Assembly: GCA_037968475.1 (NCBI GenBank)
Contig: JBBKVO010000036.1
Coordinates: 1-64,000, forward strand
Direction of reading: 5' to 3'
Length of the DNA stretch: 64,000 nt
Source: SB11 sp037968475
GTDB lineage: Bacteria; Bacteroidota; Bacteroidia; UBA8524
Shown: piece after piece, positions 9,050 through 16,853 of the stretch
Position numbering within the stretch: position 1 is the first letter of the stretch
How the letters are laid out: every line of letters starts with the position of its first letter
The notes under the pieces: model-generated
The model's database searches: none
What the model was told of the DNA's origin: nothing
The model's input: the letters and a program-made list of their open reading frames with translations, nothing else
Made by a program: the position numbers and the translations under genes

Positions 9050-9181
9050 AACAAAACTCGCTTTTCTTCTCCCCGCTTTACTTTTAGTTTACAAAAAGGT
9101 ATTTAGGTTTGTGGCATCAACAAGCTGCAAAACTGTATCTTTTTTACGTTTTATTGCTTTTGTAGGTATACAACTGCCATT

Positions 9182-10336
9182 ATGAAACAAACACTAAACA
9201 CCGTAACACCCTCGTTTAAAAGTATAAACAAAATGGTATTTTCAAAATTTCTTTTTCTTGGGATTATAATGTTCAGTTGTTGGCATTTGCCTGCACAAGT
9301 ACAAAAACCTTTGTATAAAAAAGAAGTATACTTTGAGTTTAATAAATATGAGATACGCAACGAGGATAAGAAAACCCTATCGGCCGTTGTGCGAGCTATA
9401 AAAGCACAAAAAGCCCCTTACTATATCACCATTACAGGGCATACCGATAATGTAGATAATAACCGATACAACTTTACATTGGGTATGCAACGTGCGCAAG
9501 CAGTAGCACAATACCTTAGCCAACGAGGGGGCGACAGTACTAAAATGCAGCTATATAGTAAGGGTGAAGACAAAGCCAAAACAGGAGAAGCTCCTGATTC
9601 GCTGCGATTGTTTGATAGACGAGTAGAAATTTTACTTTTTGCTGATAGAGCAGCCTTAACGGCTAAAGAAGATAGCGTTGCCAAAATAACCTTTAATGTA
9701 AGTATGACGGACAGTGCAACAGGTGAAAAACTTACAGGAGAATTACTTTTATTTAAGGTAGAAGCAAACGGAAATACCCGTATAATAAATAGCTTTTTAA
9801 ATACCGATAATTTTACAGCAACTATTGCCTACGGCTACCAATACCAAGTAGCCTACAGTGCAAAAGGTTATAGAAGCAAAAACATAAACTACAATTTTGC
9901 CGATAGTATTTTTGTGCCAAACAAAACCTACACAGCGCACACAAAGCTGCGCACCCTAAAGGTAAAACGCCGTGTTAGTTTTGAAAAAATATACTTTTAT
10001 GGCAACAAAGACCTTTTTTTGCCCACATCAGGAGGCGAGCTGCGCAGGGTGCTAATACTGGCTAAACAGCCCGATGTTGCTGCTATAGAAATTGTAGGGC
10101 ACGTAAACTATCCGTATTATTTCAACCAAAACGACAGTGGTTTTATACGTTTCAATTACGAATTGTCGTATAATCGCGCTAAAGCAGTTTACAACTACTT
10201 GGTTGATAATGGAGTAAAACGTTCGGTAATAAGCTACAAAGGCGTTAGCAATACCGAAATGAAATTCCCTACCACACGTGTAGAAAGTGAAATGCAACAA
10301 AACCGAAGAGTAGAAGTACTTATACTTGAAGAATAG
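9182..10336 (+). CDS. Double OmpA-domain envelope protein (paralogue 1)
   Basis: A 384-residue protein with an export signal; the hydrophobic stretch follows Met18 (ATG 9233), so that may be the true start. Domain 1 (about 45-155) is a normal OmpA C-like peptidoglycan-binding fold with GHTD at 86-89 and the helix NFTLGMQRAQAV. A middle beta-sandwich-like region (about 165-255) follows. Domain 2 (about 265-384) repeats the OmpA fold, but the GHTD position reads GHVN (near 306), while the Arg helix LSYNRAKAVYNYL is kept. It is six bases upstream of a paralogue of identical layout. It probably tethers the outer membrane or a surface complex to peptidoglycan; no barrel is present. Confidence 0.85.
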   Translation: MKQTLNTVTPSFKSINKMVFSKFLFLGIIMFSCWHLPAQVQKPLYKKEVYFEFNKYEIRNEDKKTLSAVVRAIKAQKAPYYITITGHTDNVDNNRYNFTLGMQRAQAVAQYLSQRGGDSTKMQLYSKGEDKAKTGEAPDSLRLFDRRVEILLFADRAALTAKEDSVAKITFNVSMTDSATGEKLTGELLLFKVEANGNTRIINSFLNTDNFTATIAYGYQYQVAYSAKGYRSKNINYNFADSIFVPNKTYTAHTKLRTLKVKRRVSFEKIYFYGNKDLFLPTSGGELRRVLILAKQPDVAAIEIVGHVNYPYYFNQNDSGFIRFNYELSYNRAKAVYNYLVDNGVKRSVISYKGVSNTEMKFPTTRVESEMQQNRRVEVLILEE

Positions 10337-10342
10337 ATTTAT

Positions 10343-11425
10343 TTGAATAGACAGCTATACATATTATTTATACTGCTACTTGCCACAGTGCATGGGGCAA
10401 ATGCACAGCAAAAAAAAGCAGTGTACAAAAAGAATGTATATTTTGAGTTTAACAAATACGATATCCGCAAGGCCGATAGCAGGGCTTTTACCTCTTTTCT
10501 TCGCGCAGTAAAAGCACAAGAAGGCGGCTATGTAATAAAACTTACAGGCCACACCGATAATATTGATGTAGACCCTTACAACGATAAATTGGGAATGAAC
10601 CGTGCCAATGCTGTAAAAAAGTATTTGGTAGCCAAGGGTGTCCCAGCCGATTTTATAGAGATATACAGCAAAGGCGAAAAAGTAGCCGTAAAAGACAATA
10701 GCACTGATACAGGTCGTGCCCTAAACCGAAGGGTAGAAATGGAATTGTACGGTACGGGAGCACCGCACGCATACGATGGTATAGTGCTGCAAGGCACATT
10801 GTACGATGATGAAACCAAAGAAGTGATTAAGGGCGATGTAAAAATATACATTGAGGAGCCCAAAGAGGTAGATAGGGATAAAGAGAAACACCATCTTAAG
10901 GTGGAAACCTACAAACAAATAGCCATAAGCGACCGCACGTATAATGTATATGTGGCTGCCGAAGGGTATCGGGCAAAAAGCTATACCATAAGCATACCTG
11001 CGGGCACTAAAAAAGGGACTTTTACCCAAGATGCCTACCTAAACAAACTGGTAATAAAAAAGCGTTTCGATTACGAGCGTATTTACTTTGAGCCTAATAA
11101 AGATGTTTTTCGTTCCATAGCCTACCCAGAGTTGGCCAAGCTGCTTACCTTTATGAATGGCGATACCAATACAATAGTTGAAATACGTGGGCATATAAAT
11201 TATACCAAAAACCGCAAACCTATGAACGAGGTAGAATACTTGTTGTTTTACGATCTTTCGCTACGCCGTGCCATAGCCGTTTACAATTATTTAGTTAAAT
11301 ACGGTGTAAACCCAGCCCGTATGAGCTATCGAGGCATGAGCAACAAAGAAATGGTGATGCCATACGCCCGCACGCTTGAAGAAAGCCAACGCAATATGCG
11401 TGTAGAAATATTAGTTTTGAACTAG
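10343..11425 (+). CDS. Double OmpA-domain envelope protein (paralogue 2)
   Basis: A 360-residue paralogue of the preceding protein, starting at TTG 10343, six bases after its stop. The TTG is chosen because MNRQLYILFILLLATVHGANA gives a good signal peptide ending at AQ and no ATG precedes the mature domain. Domain 1 (about 28-135) has GHTD at 69-72. A central segment (about 145-230) follows. Domain 2 (about 235-360) has GHIN near residue 283 in place of GHTD, with LSLRRAIAVYNYL retained. Both paralogues end with RNMRVEILVLN-like strands. The pair looks like a tandem duplication co-expressed with the downstream T9SS cargo gene. Confidence 0.85.
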   Translation: MNRQLYILFILLLATVHGANAQQKKAVYKKNVYFEFNKYDIRKADSRAFTSFLRAVKAQEGGYVIKLTGHTDNIDVDPYNDKLGMNRANAVKKYLVAKGVPADFIEIYSKGEKVAVKDNSTDTGRALNRRVEMELYGTGAPHAYDGIVLQGTLYDDETKEVIKGDVKIYIEEPKEVDRDKEKHHLKVETYKQIAISDRTYNVYVAAEGYRAKSYTISIPAGTKKGTFTQDAYLNKLVIKKRFDYERIYFEPNKDVFRSIAYPELAKLLTFMNGDTNTIVEIRGHINYTKNRKPMNEVEYLLFYDLSLRRAIAVYNYLVKYGVNPARMSYRGMSNKEMVMPYARTLEESQRNMRVEILVLN

Positions 11426-11462
11426 TATACCCAAAGTGTGTACAGCACGCAAAATACCTTCT

Positions 11463-13430
11463 ATGAAAAAGCATTTACTATTATTATCTCTCAGCTTTCT
11501 GTTACTAATTAATACCACACAAGCGCAACACTTTGAGTGGGCGGCCAGCATGGGCAAGGCACAAACCGAAACACTATCATCAATTACTGATGATGAAGGC
11601 AACCTTACTATGGTTTTATCGTGGGAACAAACAAGTATGCCCTACGCAAAATATGATGAGCTATACTGTGTTTTTGATGCTTTTGGCGATACTATTAAAA
11701 TAGTAAATAAGTCCCCATCTATGTTGGTATTAGTACAGTTTAATAAACAAGGTAAACTAAATTGGTACAAGGTTATTACAAGTAGACATAACGGATACTT
11801 ACCTGAGGAGGTTTTTTTAACCTGCGCCAAAAACGGTACCCTATCATTGTTTTTCAATGCCAAAAGCTCTTTTTATGTTTCGGATGATAATTTTGAGTAT
11901 TTGCTTGAAAGTGATGATTTTATAAGAAACGAACCCCCTAAAGAAAAACCCGACAGTGATAGTGACGAGGAAGAGGACTATTACTACTCTGGCATGAATG
12001 AACTACTTGAAAAATGGAAAGGAACTCTGCAAATAGATTTTAAACCCACAGGGGAATTGAAACGTTTATCGCGCATATTTCCGCATAATAGTATTGATAT
12101 TCAAGACGCAGTGGCTACAAAGGGAGGTACTATACTAACAGGTTTTGTGTCAAAACCAATTACCATTGGCAAAACCACTCTTAGCAACCTCACAGCAGGG
12201 GCAACAGTAGTTTTTAAAACCGACAGTATGGGCACGGTAGTGTGGGTGCAAAAAGTAAAATATCTTGCCAAAACCTGCTGCACCATATACGGCACCCAAA
12301 TAGCACAAACAGAAAATGGAAACATATATGTAGCAGGTATGGGCAATTATGGCATTGAGTTTCCCGATGGTAAAAAAGAAGAATTTGAAATAACTGCAGA
12401 ACACAACCAGTATAATCCGCCCGCACAATCGTATTTGCTGGCGTTGGATGCAAACGGCAAAATGCTTTGGTACAAACTATCAGGCCAAAAAAACTATATA
12501 AAATCAATACTGGCCGATAACAAAACGGTATACATAAGTGGCACCAGCCCACTAAACAACAAGGTTTTTGGCGCAAAGGCCGATACTGCCCAAGGCCGAA
12601 AAGGCTACCTTATGGCCATTGATGCCAAAAAAGGCAAAACCCTTTGGCTACACAGCAATACTAGCAGTGGGTTTGGCACAATGACGCAAGATAATGCAGG
12701 AAACATATACGGCTTAGGAATATACACAGGCTACACAAGTGCTGCAACAATAAATGCACCCGCCTATTTTGAAACCGATACCCTGCCCCGCAGATACTCG
12801 CAGGCCATATTAGTCAGCTACGATGAAGCGGGCACTTACCGCTGGGTAAAAGGTTTTAGTGGTCTTTTATACGATAACTCGCAATACTTTAAGCTGTTTG
12901 CCGATGGGTGCAACAACCTATTTATTACGGGCTCCATATTTGCATCGCTAAAAATACCCAACCAGTATATTGATGGCGCTTTTATGAAAGGCGAAGCCTA
13001 TGGCAGCATGGCTTATCTTAGTAAAATAAAAAACAACACCAACCTCCTCGATACTAATGCAGAGGTGAAACAAGCACCAACCGATAGCAATACCTTATTT
13101 ACCTTTAGGGAGGTGCAGGGAGAGGCCATGCAAGGACAAACAGGTTGCGGCGTTAGTCCGGGCCCTTGGCAAATGGTAATATATCCCAACCCTTTTAGTG
13201 CTGATGCTACTGTGAAAATAAACACTACCTACGATGATGATGCGGTAAGCATATTGGTAATGGATTTAAAAGGCCAACTGCTGGGCACCCTGCTAAGCAA
13301 AGAAAAACTGAAAAAAGGCACCTACGAGTATCCTATTAATGCAGCAGCGTTTAACCTTAGTTGGGGTACATACCTAATAGTGCTTCGCGGCAGTGCTACC
13401 ATATTATCTGAAAGAGTGGTGTATAAGTAG
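11463..13430 (+). CDS. T9SS-secreted protein of unknown function
   Basis: A 655-residue protein starting at ATG 11463 (MKKHLLLLSLSFLLL signal peptide); an upstream in-frame GTG at 11436 is less likely. The body has repeated strand-rich units of the type GNIYVAGMG, TVYISGTSP, GNIYGLGIYTG and NLFITGSIF, suggesting a beta-propeller or SBBP-like repeat protein. A type A sorting domain closes the protein (IYPNPFSADATVKIN through ILSERVVYK). An acidic stretch, PDSDSDEEEDYYYSG, lies near residue 165. It should pass the outer membrane by T9SS. The OmpA-like genes just upstream suggest a shared surface role. Confidence 0.82.
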   Translation: MKKHLLLLSLSFLLLINTTQAQHFEWAASMGKAQTETLSSITDDEGNLTMVLSWEQTSMPYAKYDELYCVFDAFGDTIKIVNKSPSMLVLVQFNKQGKLNWYKVITSRHNGYLPEEVFLTCAKNGTLSLFFNAKSSFYVSDDNFEYLLESDDFIRNEPPKEKPDSDSDEEEDYYYSGMNELLEKWKGTLQIDFKPTGELKRLSRIFPHNSIDIQDAVATKGGTILTGFVSKPITIGKTTLSNLTAGATVVFKTDSMGTVVWVQKVKYLAKTCCTIYGTQIAQTENGNIYVAGMGNYGIEFPDGKKEEFEITAEHNQYNPPAQSYLLALDANGKMLWYKLSGQKNYIKSILADNKTVYISGTSPLNNKVFGAKADTAQGRKGYLMAIDAKKGKTLWLHSNTSSGFGTMTQDNAGNIYGLGIYTGYTSAATINAPAYFETDTLPRRYSQAILVSYDEAGTYRWVKGFSGLLYDNSQYFKLFADGCNNLFITGSIFASLKIPNQYIDGAFMKGEAYGSMAYLSKIKNNTNLLDTNAEVKQAPTDSNTLFTFREVQGEAMQGQTGCGVSPGPWQMVIYPNPFSADATVKINTTYDDDAVSILVMDLKGQLLGTLLSKEKLKKGTYEYPINAAAFNLSWGTYLIVLRGSATILSERVVYK

Positions 13431-13472
13431 TTGGCATTAATTAAGGAGGACTCTGCAAATAGATAAGTAATC

Positions 13473-14159
13473 ATGGAACAAAGAGAGTATCAGATTAAAA
13501 TATATTCGATAAGCAGATTTATTATAGCAATGATTGTTGTATTGTGCTCATTGTCGGTATTTACGGTTGATTATTTACCTAAGACAGATAACAAGATCAT
13601 ATCAACTCTACAGTTTATTGCAATACTTATAATTTCTTTCCAGATAGCTAATCGGATTGGAAGAGCAACAGTAAAGGTGATTCTCACAAATGAGGGGATA
13701 GTTCATGTTTGGATTCGCCGATTTTTCTTGAGTTGGGAAAGAAATGTTACAATACCTTGGCGTTTAGTTGATAATTATGTATTTCAAGAAGATAGAACTT
13801 TTGATAGCTTTATAATCAACCTTAACAATAAGACAAGATATAAAATAAACAGGCTGAACATACTGCCGATAAAAGATGACTTTAAAAAATTGGTGAAAGA
13901 TTTCCCGAAATTATCAAATGAATATCGAAAAGACATAAATACAGATATTGAGACGATAAAAATTAAAGAAGGAGAAAGTATTTATGCAAGCAATTCTTTC
14001 AAATGGACTTTTTATTTTTTGATAGCTTTATTCTTAGTTTTACTTCTTACTAAGGTATTTAATCCAAACTCAGAAACAAGATGGAGTTCACTAGGGATTA
14101 TTGGGAGCGGATTATTATTTTACGGATCAATGATACAAGGACAAAAGAAGAACAACTAA
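13473..14159 (+). CDS. Hypothetical membrane protein, PH-like core
   Basis: A 228-residue protein not recognised as a named family. Two hydrophobic helices lie near residues 14-30 and 42-60, then a beta-rich segment (about 65-130, ILTNEGIVHVWIRRFFLSWE... IPWRLVDNYVFQED) resembles bacterial PH-like domains, and a further helix pair sits at about 172-192 and 205-222. The gene is distinctly AT-rich relative to neighbours. An AAGGAGGA string about 25 bp before the ATG is noticeable in a group that rarely uses Shine-Dalgarno sites. A strong hairpin follows the stop codon. Confidence 0.7.
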   Translation: MEQREYQIKIYSISRFIIAMIVVLCSLSVFTVDYLPKTDNKIISTLQFIAILIISFQIANRIGRATVKVILTNEGIVHVWIRRFFLSWERNVTIPWRLVDNYVFQEDRTFDSFIINLNNKTRYKINRLNILPIKDDFKKLVKDFPKLSNEYRKDINTDIETIKIKEGESIYASNSFKWTFYFLIALFLVLLLTKVFNPNSETRWSSLGIIGSGLLFYGSMIQGQKKNN

Positions 14160-14203
14160 TAACTACAAACGCCTCATATTAGAGCCGTTTGTGGTTATTA
14201 GTT
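14154..14203 (+). terminator. Stem-loop terminator after the PH-like membrane gene
   Basis: Arms 14154-14171 and 14186-14203 pair over 18 bp with a single G-U type position; the loop contains a small CTC/GAG sub-stem. The left arm overlaps the stop codon of the upstream gene. No clear T-run follows. Confidence 0.6.
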
Positions 14204-14263
14204 ATCAGTTTATCAGTAAAATGCAATACACTAATTCTCAACTTTCCATTTTCAATTCAATAC

Positions 14264-14271
14264 TATCTTTG
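14264..14271 (+). promoter_or_regulatory. -7 box TATCTTTG four bases before the NADAR start
   Basis: An exact TAnnTTTG match ends four bases before ATG 14276. Transcription would begin at or next to the start codon, which predicts a leaderless message and supports 14276 over the in-frame upstream TTG at 14189. No good -33 TTG is seen at 19-21 bp. Confidence 0.5.
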
Positions 14272-14275
14272 CTTT

Positions 14276-14758
14276 ATGAGTGAACAGTTTACTTTTTTTT
14301 ATCGCACAGCGCACCCATTTTCGCAATGGTATAGCTCCGAATATCAAATTGACGGTATTACTTTTTGTACTGCCGAGCAATATATGATGTATGGAAAAGC
14401 CATGTTGTTTGGTGATGAAGAAATAGCCCACAAAATAACGCAAACCACAGACCCCCGTGAACAAAAGGCTTTGGGGCGACAAGTGCGCAATTTTGACCCC
14501 AATGTGTGGGAACAAGAAGCAAAAAACATAGTATACAAAGCCAACTACGCCAAGTTTACCCAAAACGAAAACCTTAAAAAATTTCTGTTAAAAACCGAAG
14601 GAACCACACTTGTTGAGGCCAGCCCCACAGACGTTATTTGGGGTATTGGGATGGACGAAAACCATCCTGACCGTTTTGACAAAAGCAAGTGGCGCGGCAC
14701 TAACTGGCTAGGCGAAGTGCTTACACAACTACGTGAAGATATACTCGCCACGCAATAG
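14276..14758 (+). CDS. NADAR-family protein (YbiA-like, DUF1768)
   Basis: A 160-residue NADAR protein. Family hallmarks are visible: FYRTAHPFSQWYSSEYQIDG, CTAEQYMMYGKAMLF, ALGRQVRNFDPNVWE and the C-terminal DVIWGIGMDENHPD with KWRGTNWLGEVL. The E. coli relative YbiA is an N-glycosidase acting on early riboflavin-pathway intermediates; other NADARs act on ADP-ribose-type nucleotides, including ADP-ribosyl-guanosine in DNA. The promoter placement supports the ATG at 14276. It stands alone between a hypothetical gene and miaE, so whether it is metabolic or defensive cannot be decided. Confidence 0.92.
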   Translation: MSEQFTFFYRTAHPFSQWYSSEYQIDGITFCTAEQYMMYGKAMLFGDEEIAHKITQTTDPREQKALGRQVRNFDPNVWEQEAKNIVYKANYAKFTQNENLKKFLLKTEGTTLVEASPTDVIWGIGMDENHPDRFDKSKWRGTNWLGEVLTQLREDILATQ

Positions 14759-14864
14759 TTTCTACTCTCAAACTATAAATTCCCCAATTGGCACATTAGC
14801 ATATTGAGAAATTAGCACATTAGTTAATTGTTCAATGCTCAATGTAAAATGACTAATAGCTAAT

Positions 14865-14872
14865 TATCTTTG
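14865..14872 (+). promoter_or_regulatory. -7 box TATCTTTG four bases before miaE
   Basis: An exact TAnnTTTG match ending four bases before ATG 14877, the same spacing as at the NADAR gene. It predicts a leaderless transcript. The 80 bp upstream carry another copy of the TTGGCACATTAGCATATT repeat string. Confidence 0.5.
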
Positions 14873-14876
14873 CGCC

Positions 14877-15458
14877 ATGTTAGGGCTAAAACTGGCTACC
14901 GACCCTCGTTGGGTGAATATTGCCGAAAAAACCATTGAAGATATACTTACCGACCATGCTTTTTGCGAACAAAAGGCAGCCAGTAGCGGCATATCGCTTA
15001 TAGTAAACTTTGCCGATAAGCAGGATATAGTGGATAGTGTAACCCCTTTGGTAGCCGAAGAATGGGGGCATTTTCGCAAGGTGATAAAAGAACTAAACAA
15101 AAGAGGTTTATCACTAGGTAAAAAACGAAAGGACGAGTACGTTTTAAAAATTAAAGACCTGATGCAAAAAGGCGGCAACCGCGAGATGCTTTTGGTAGAG
15201 CAGTTGCTTATTTTTGCTTTGATAGAAGCCCGTAGTTGCGAGCGTTTTCGCTTACTTTCACTACACATTTCTGACCCTGAACTGAAAGATTTTTACCACG
15301 AGTTTATGGTATCAGAAGCAGGACACTACCGTATGTTTATTGATTTGGCAAAAAAATATATGCCCGAAGACCACGTGAAAACCCGTTGGAACGAAATAGT
15401 TGAAGGCGAAGCCAAAATACTAGCCACCCTAGAGTTGCGCGGCGATAGGGTACACTAA
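14877..15458 (+). CDS. miaE: tRNA-(ms[2]io[6]A)-hydroxylase
   Basis: A 193-residue MiaE-type non-haem diiron monooxygenase, which hydroxylates the isopentenyl group of 2-methylthio-N6-isopentenyladenosine at tRNA position 37. Ferritin-like helices carry the ligand motifs: DHAFCEQKAA, AEEWGHF (Glu61/62, His65), LIEARSCERF and SEAGHYRMF. Its length matches bacterial MiaE. It is monocistronic with its own promoter and converges on a small minus-strand gene across two palindromes. Confidence is high from motif order. Confidence 0.93.
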   Translation: MLGLKLATDPRWVNIAEKTIEDILTDHAFCEQKAASSGISLIVNFADKQDIVDSVTPLVAEEWGHFRKVIKELNKRGLSLGKKRKDEYVLKIKDLMQKGGNREMLLVEQLLIFALIEARSCERFRLLSLHISDPELKDFYHEFMVSEAGHYRMFIDLAKKYMPEDHVKTRWNEIVEGEAKILATLELRGDRVH

Positions 15459-15487
15459 GCCTGCACAAATAATTGTTTCTAAAAATA

Positions 15488-15572
15488 AAAGTGAGTGAAC
15501 ACTCACTTTACAGTGAAAAACAGTTACAAAACGATATAAGAAAACAAATTGTAAGTGAGTACACACTCACTT
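15488..15572. promoter_or_regulatory. Two GTGAGTG palindromes between convergent genes
   Basis: Palindrome 1 is AAAGTGAGTG-AA-CACTCACTTT (15488-15509) and palindrome 2 is AAGTGAGT-ACAC-ACTCACTT (15553-15572). The second covers the stop codon of the small minus-strand gene. They could be a bidirectional terminator pair, since A- and T-runs flank them, or TetR-type operators, which often contain GAGTGA half-sites. Their location between convergent 3' ends favours termination. Confidence 0.5.
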
Positions 15573-15734
15573 TTTAAGCGCATCAATTTGCTTGCCCAAT
15601 TCCTCAGCTTCCGCCATTATCAGGTCAGCCGATTTGCGGTCAATACTGCTTAGGCGATGGTATTCAGCCATCAGCTTTTTGTATTTTTTTTGCAGCTTTT
15701 CAGCCTCCGTTTTTTTCTTAAAAAGTCCAAGCAT
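15567..15734 (-). CDS. Small Lacal_2735-family protein
   Basis: A 55-residue coiled-coil protein reading MLGLFKKKTEAEKLQKKYKK at its start and ending AEAEELGKQIDALKK. ATG is at 15734 and TGA at 15567-15569. The LFKKK...EKLQKKY start and the charged helix are typical of the Lacal_2735 small proteins found in Bacteroidota, whose function is unknown. It is predicted to be entirely helical and has no signal peptide or membrane segment. It follows xthA (start 16556, end 15786) on the same strand by about 50 bp and may be co-transcribed with it. Confidence 0.75.
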   Translation of the reverse strand: MLGLFKKKTEAEKLQKKYKKLMAEYHRLSSIDRKSADLIMAEAEELGKQIDALKK

Positions 15735-15785
15735 ATCTTATCCAAACAGGGTTATGTTGCTTTTTGTTTGCAGCATTCACATACA

Positions 15786-16556
15786 CTACAAATCAAACAC
15801 GGTATACATAGGGCAGTGGTCGCTGTGCTTGGCATCGGGCACAATTTTCGATTCTATTACCTTGGCTTTCAATTCATCGTTCACCACCACATAGTCAATA
15901 CGCCAGCCCTTGTTATTGGCGCGGGCATTGGCACGGTAGCTCCACCAAGTATATTGGTCTTTCAAATCGCCGTTGGTTAGCCTAAAGGTATCAACAAAAC
16001 CTTCACCCAAAAAACGGGCAAACCACTCACGTTCTTCGGGTAAAAAACCGCTGCTGTTTTTGTTGCCCACAGGGTCGTGTATATCAATAGGTTCGCGGCA
16101 AATATTATAATCGCCAACCAAAATAAGGTTGGGTATTTCTTTTCTTAATTCATTTACATAACGCAGAAAAAACTCTAACCACAGCATTTTAAACGCTTGC
16201 CTGTCTTCGCTACTGCTACCGCTAGGGTGGTAGGCACACAAAACCGAGTAGCCCTCGTAGTCGGCACGTATCACACGGCCTTCATAGTCGTATTGCTCGT
16301 TTCCGCAACCGTACACCACATTTTTGGGTTCGGTTTTGCTAAGTATTGCAACCCCGCTATATCCTTTCTTTTCGGCAGGATACCAGTAGTTTTTATACCC
16401 CAAATGGTCAAACAAAGCCGTGGGTATTTTGGTCATATCAGCCTTAATTTCTTGAAGGCAAACTATATCGGCATTTACCTCAGTTAGCCACTGTGGCAAC
16501 TCTTTGGTTACTGCTGCGCGTATGCCGTTTACATTGTAGGTTACTATTTTTACCAT
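15786..16556 (-). CDS. xth: Exodeoxyribonuclease III
   Basis: A 256-residue AP endonuclease / exonuclease III of the EEP fold. Visible motifs are TYNVNGIRAA (metal and base contacts), CLQEIKA with the metal-binding Glu, LVGDYNICREPID (catalytic Asp-Asn), the RIDYVVVND segment, and the terminal KHSDHCPMYT with catalytic Asp-His. It acts in base-excision repair on abasic sites and 3' blocks. An exact -7 box sits five bases before the ATG. Length and motif order are standard. Confidence 0.95.
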   Translation of the reverse strand: MVKIVTYNVNGIRAAVTKELPQWLTEVNADIVCLQEIKADMTKIPTALFDHLGYKNYWYPAEKKGYSGVAILSKTEPKNVVYGCGNEQYDYEGRVIRADYEGYSVLCAYHPSGSSSEDRQAFKMLWLEFFLRYVNELRKEIPNLILVGDYNICREPIDIHDPVGNKNSSGFLPEEREWFARFLGEGFVDTFRLTNGDLKDQYTWWSYRANARANNKGWRIDYVVVNDELKAKVIESKIVPDAKHSDHCPMYTVFDL

Positions 16557-16561
16557 CGTTC

Positions 16562-16569
16562 CAAAAATA
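16562..16569 (-). promoter_or_regulatory. -7 box TATTTTTG five bases before xth
   Basis: On the minus strand TATTTTTG matches TAnnTTTG and ends five bases before the ATG at 16556, again predicting a leaderless message. Confidence 0.5.
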
Positions 16570-16605
16570 CGTATTGTTACAGTATTTTTATGGATGCAGT
16601 GCCCA

Positions 16606-16635
16606 TAAAAAAAGCACAGCGTGTGCTGTGCCTTT
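16606..16635 (-). terminator. Strong terminator hairpin upstream of xth (minus strand)
   Basis: GCACAGC-GTGT-GCTGTGC (16614-16631) is a perfect 7-bp stem followed on the minus strand by eight T residues. On the plus strand only TTT follows. It lies upstream of the xth promoter with no minus-strand gene above it, so it may end a short unannotated minus-strand RNA or antisense transcription from the 16.6-16.8 kb gap. Confidence 0.5.
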
Positions 16636-16853
16636 AGAATTGTAAAAGAAAATATGGTATCACTACCCTAAATCCTTTCACAACGTTATGTAAATTTTCT
16701 GTCATTTTTTAAATTGTAAGTGTCATTTTTCGCTTTTTTAACAAGCTCTAGGCATAAGTCTCTGTTTGTCATTCTTTTGTCATTTCATTATTTAGAATGA
16801 TTACAAACAATTTGTTTCTGTTTCTTTGCCAACAGAATTGTAAAAGAAATAGT

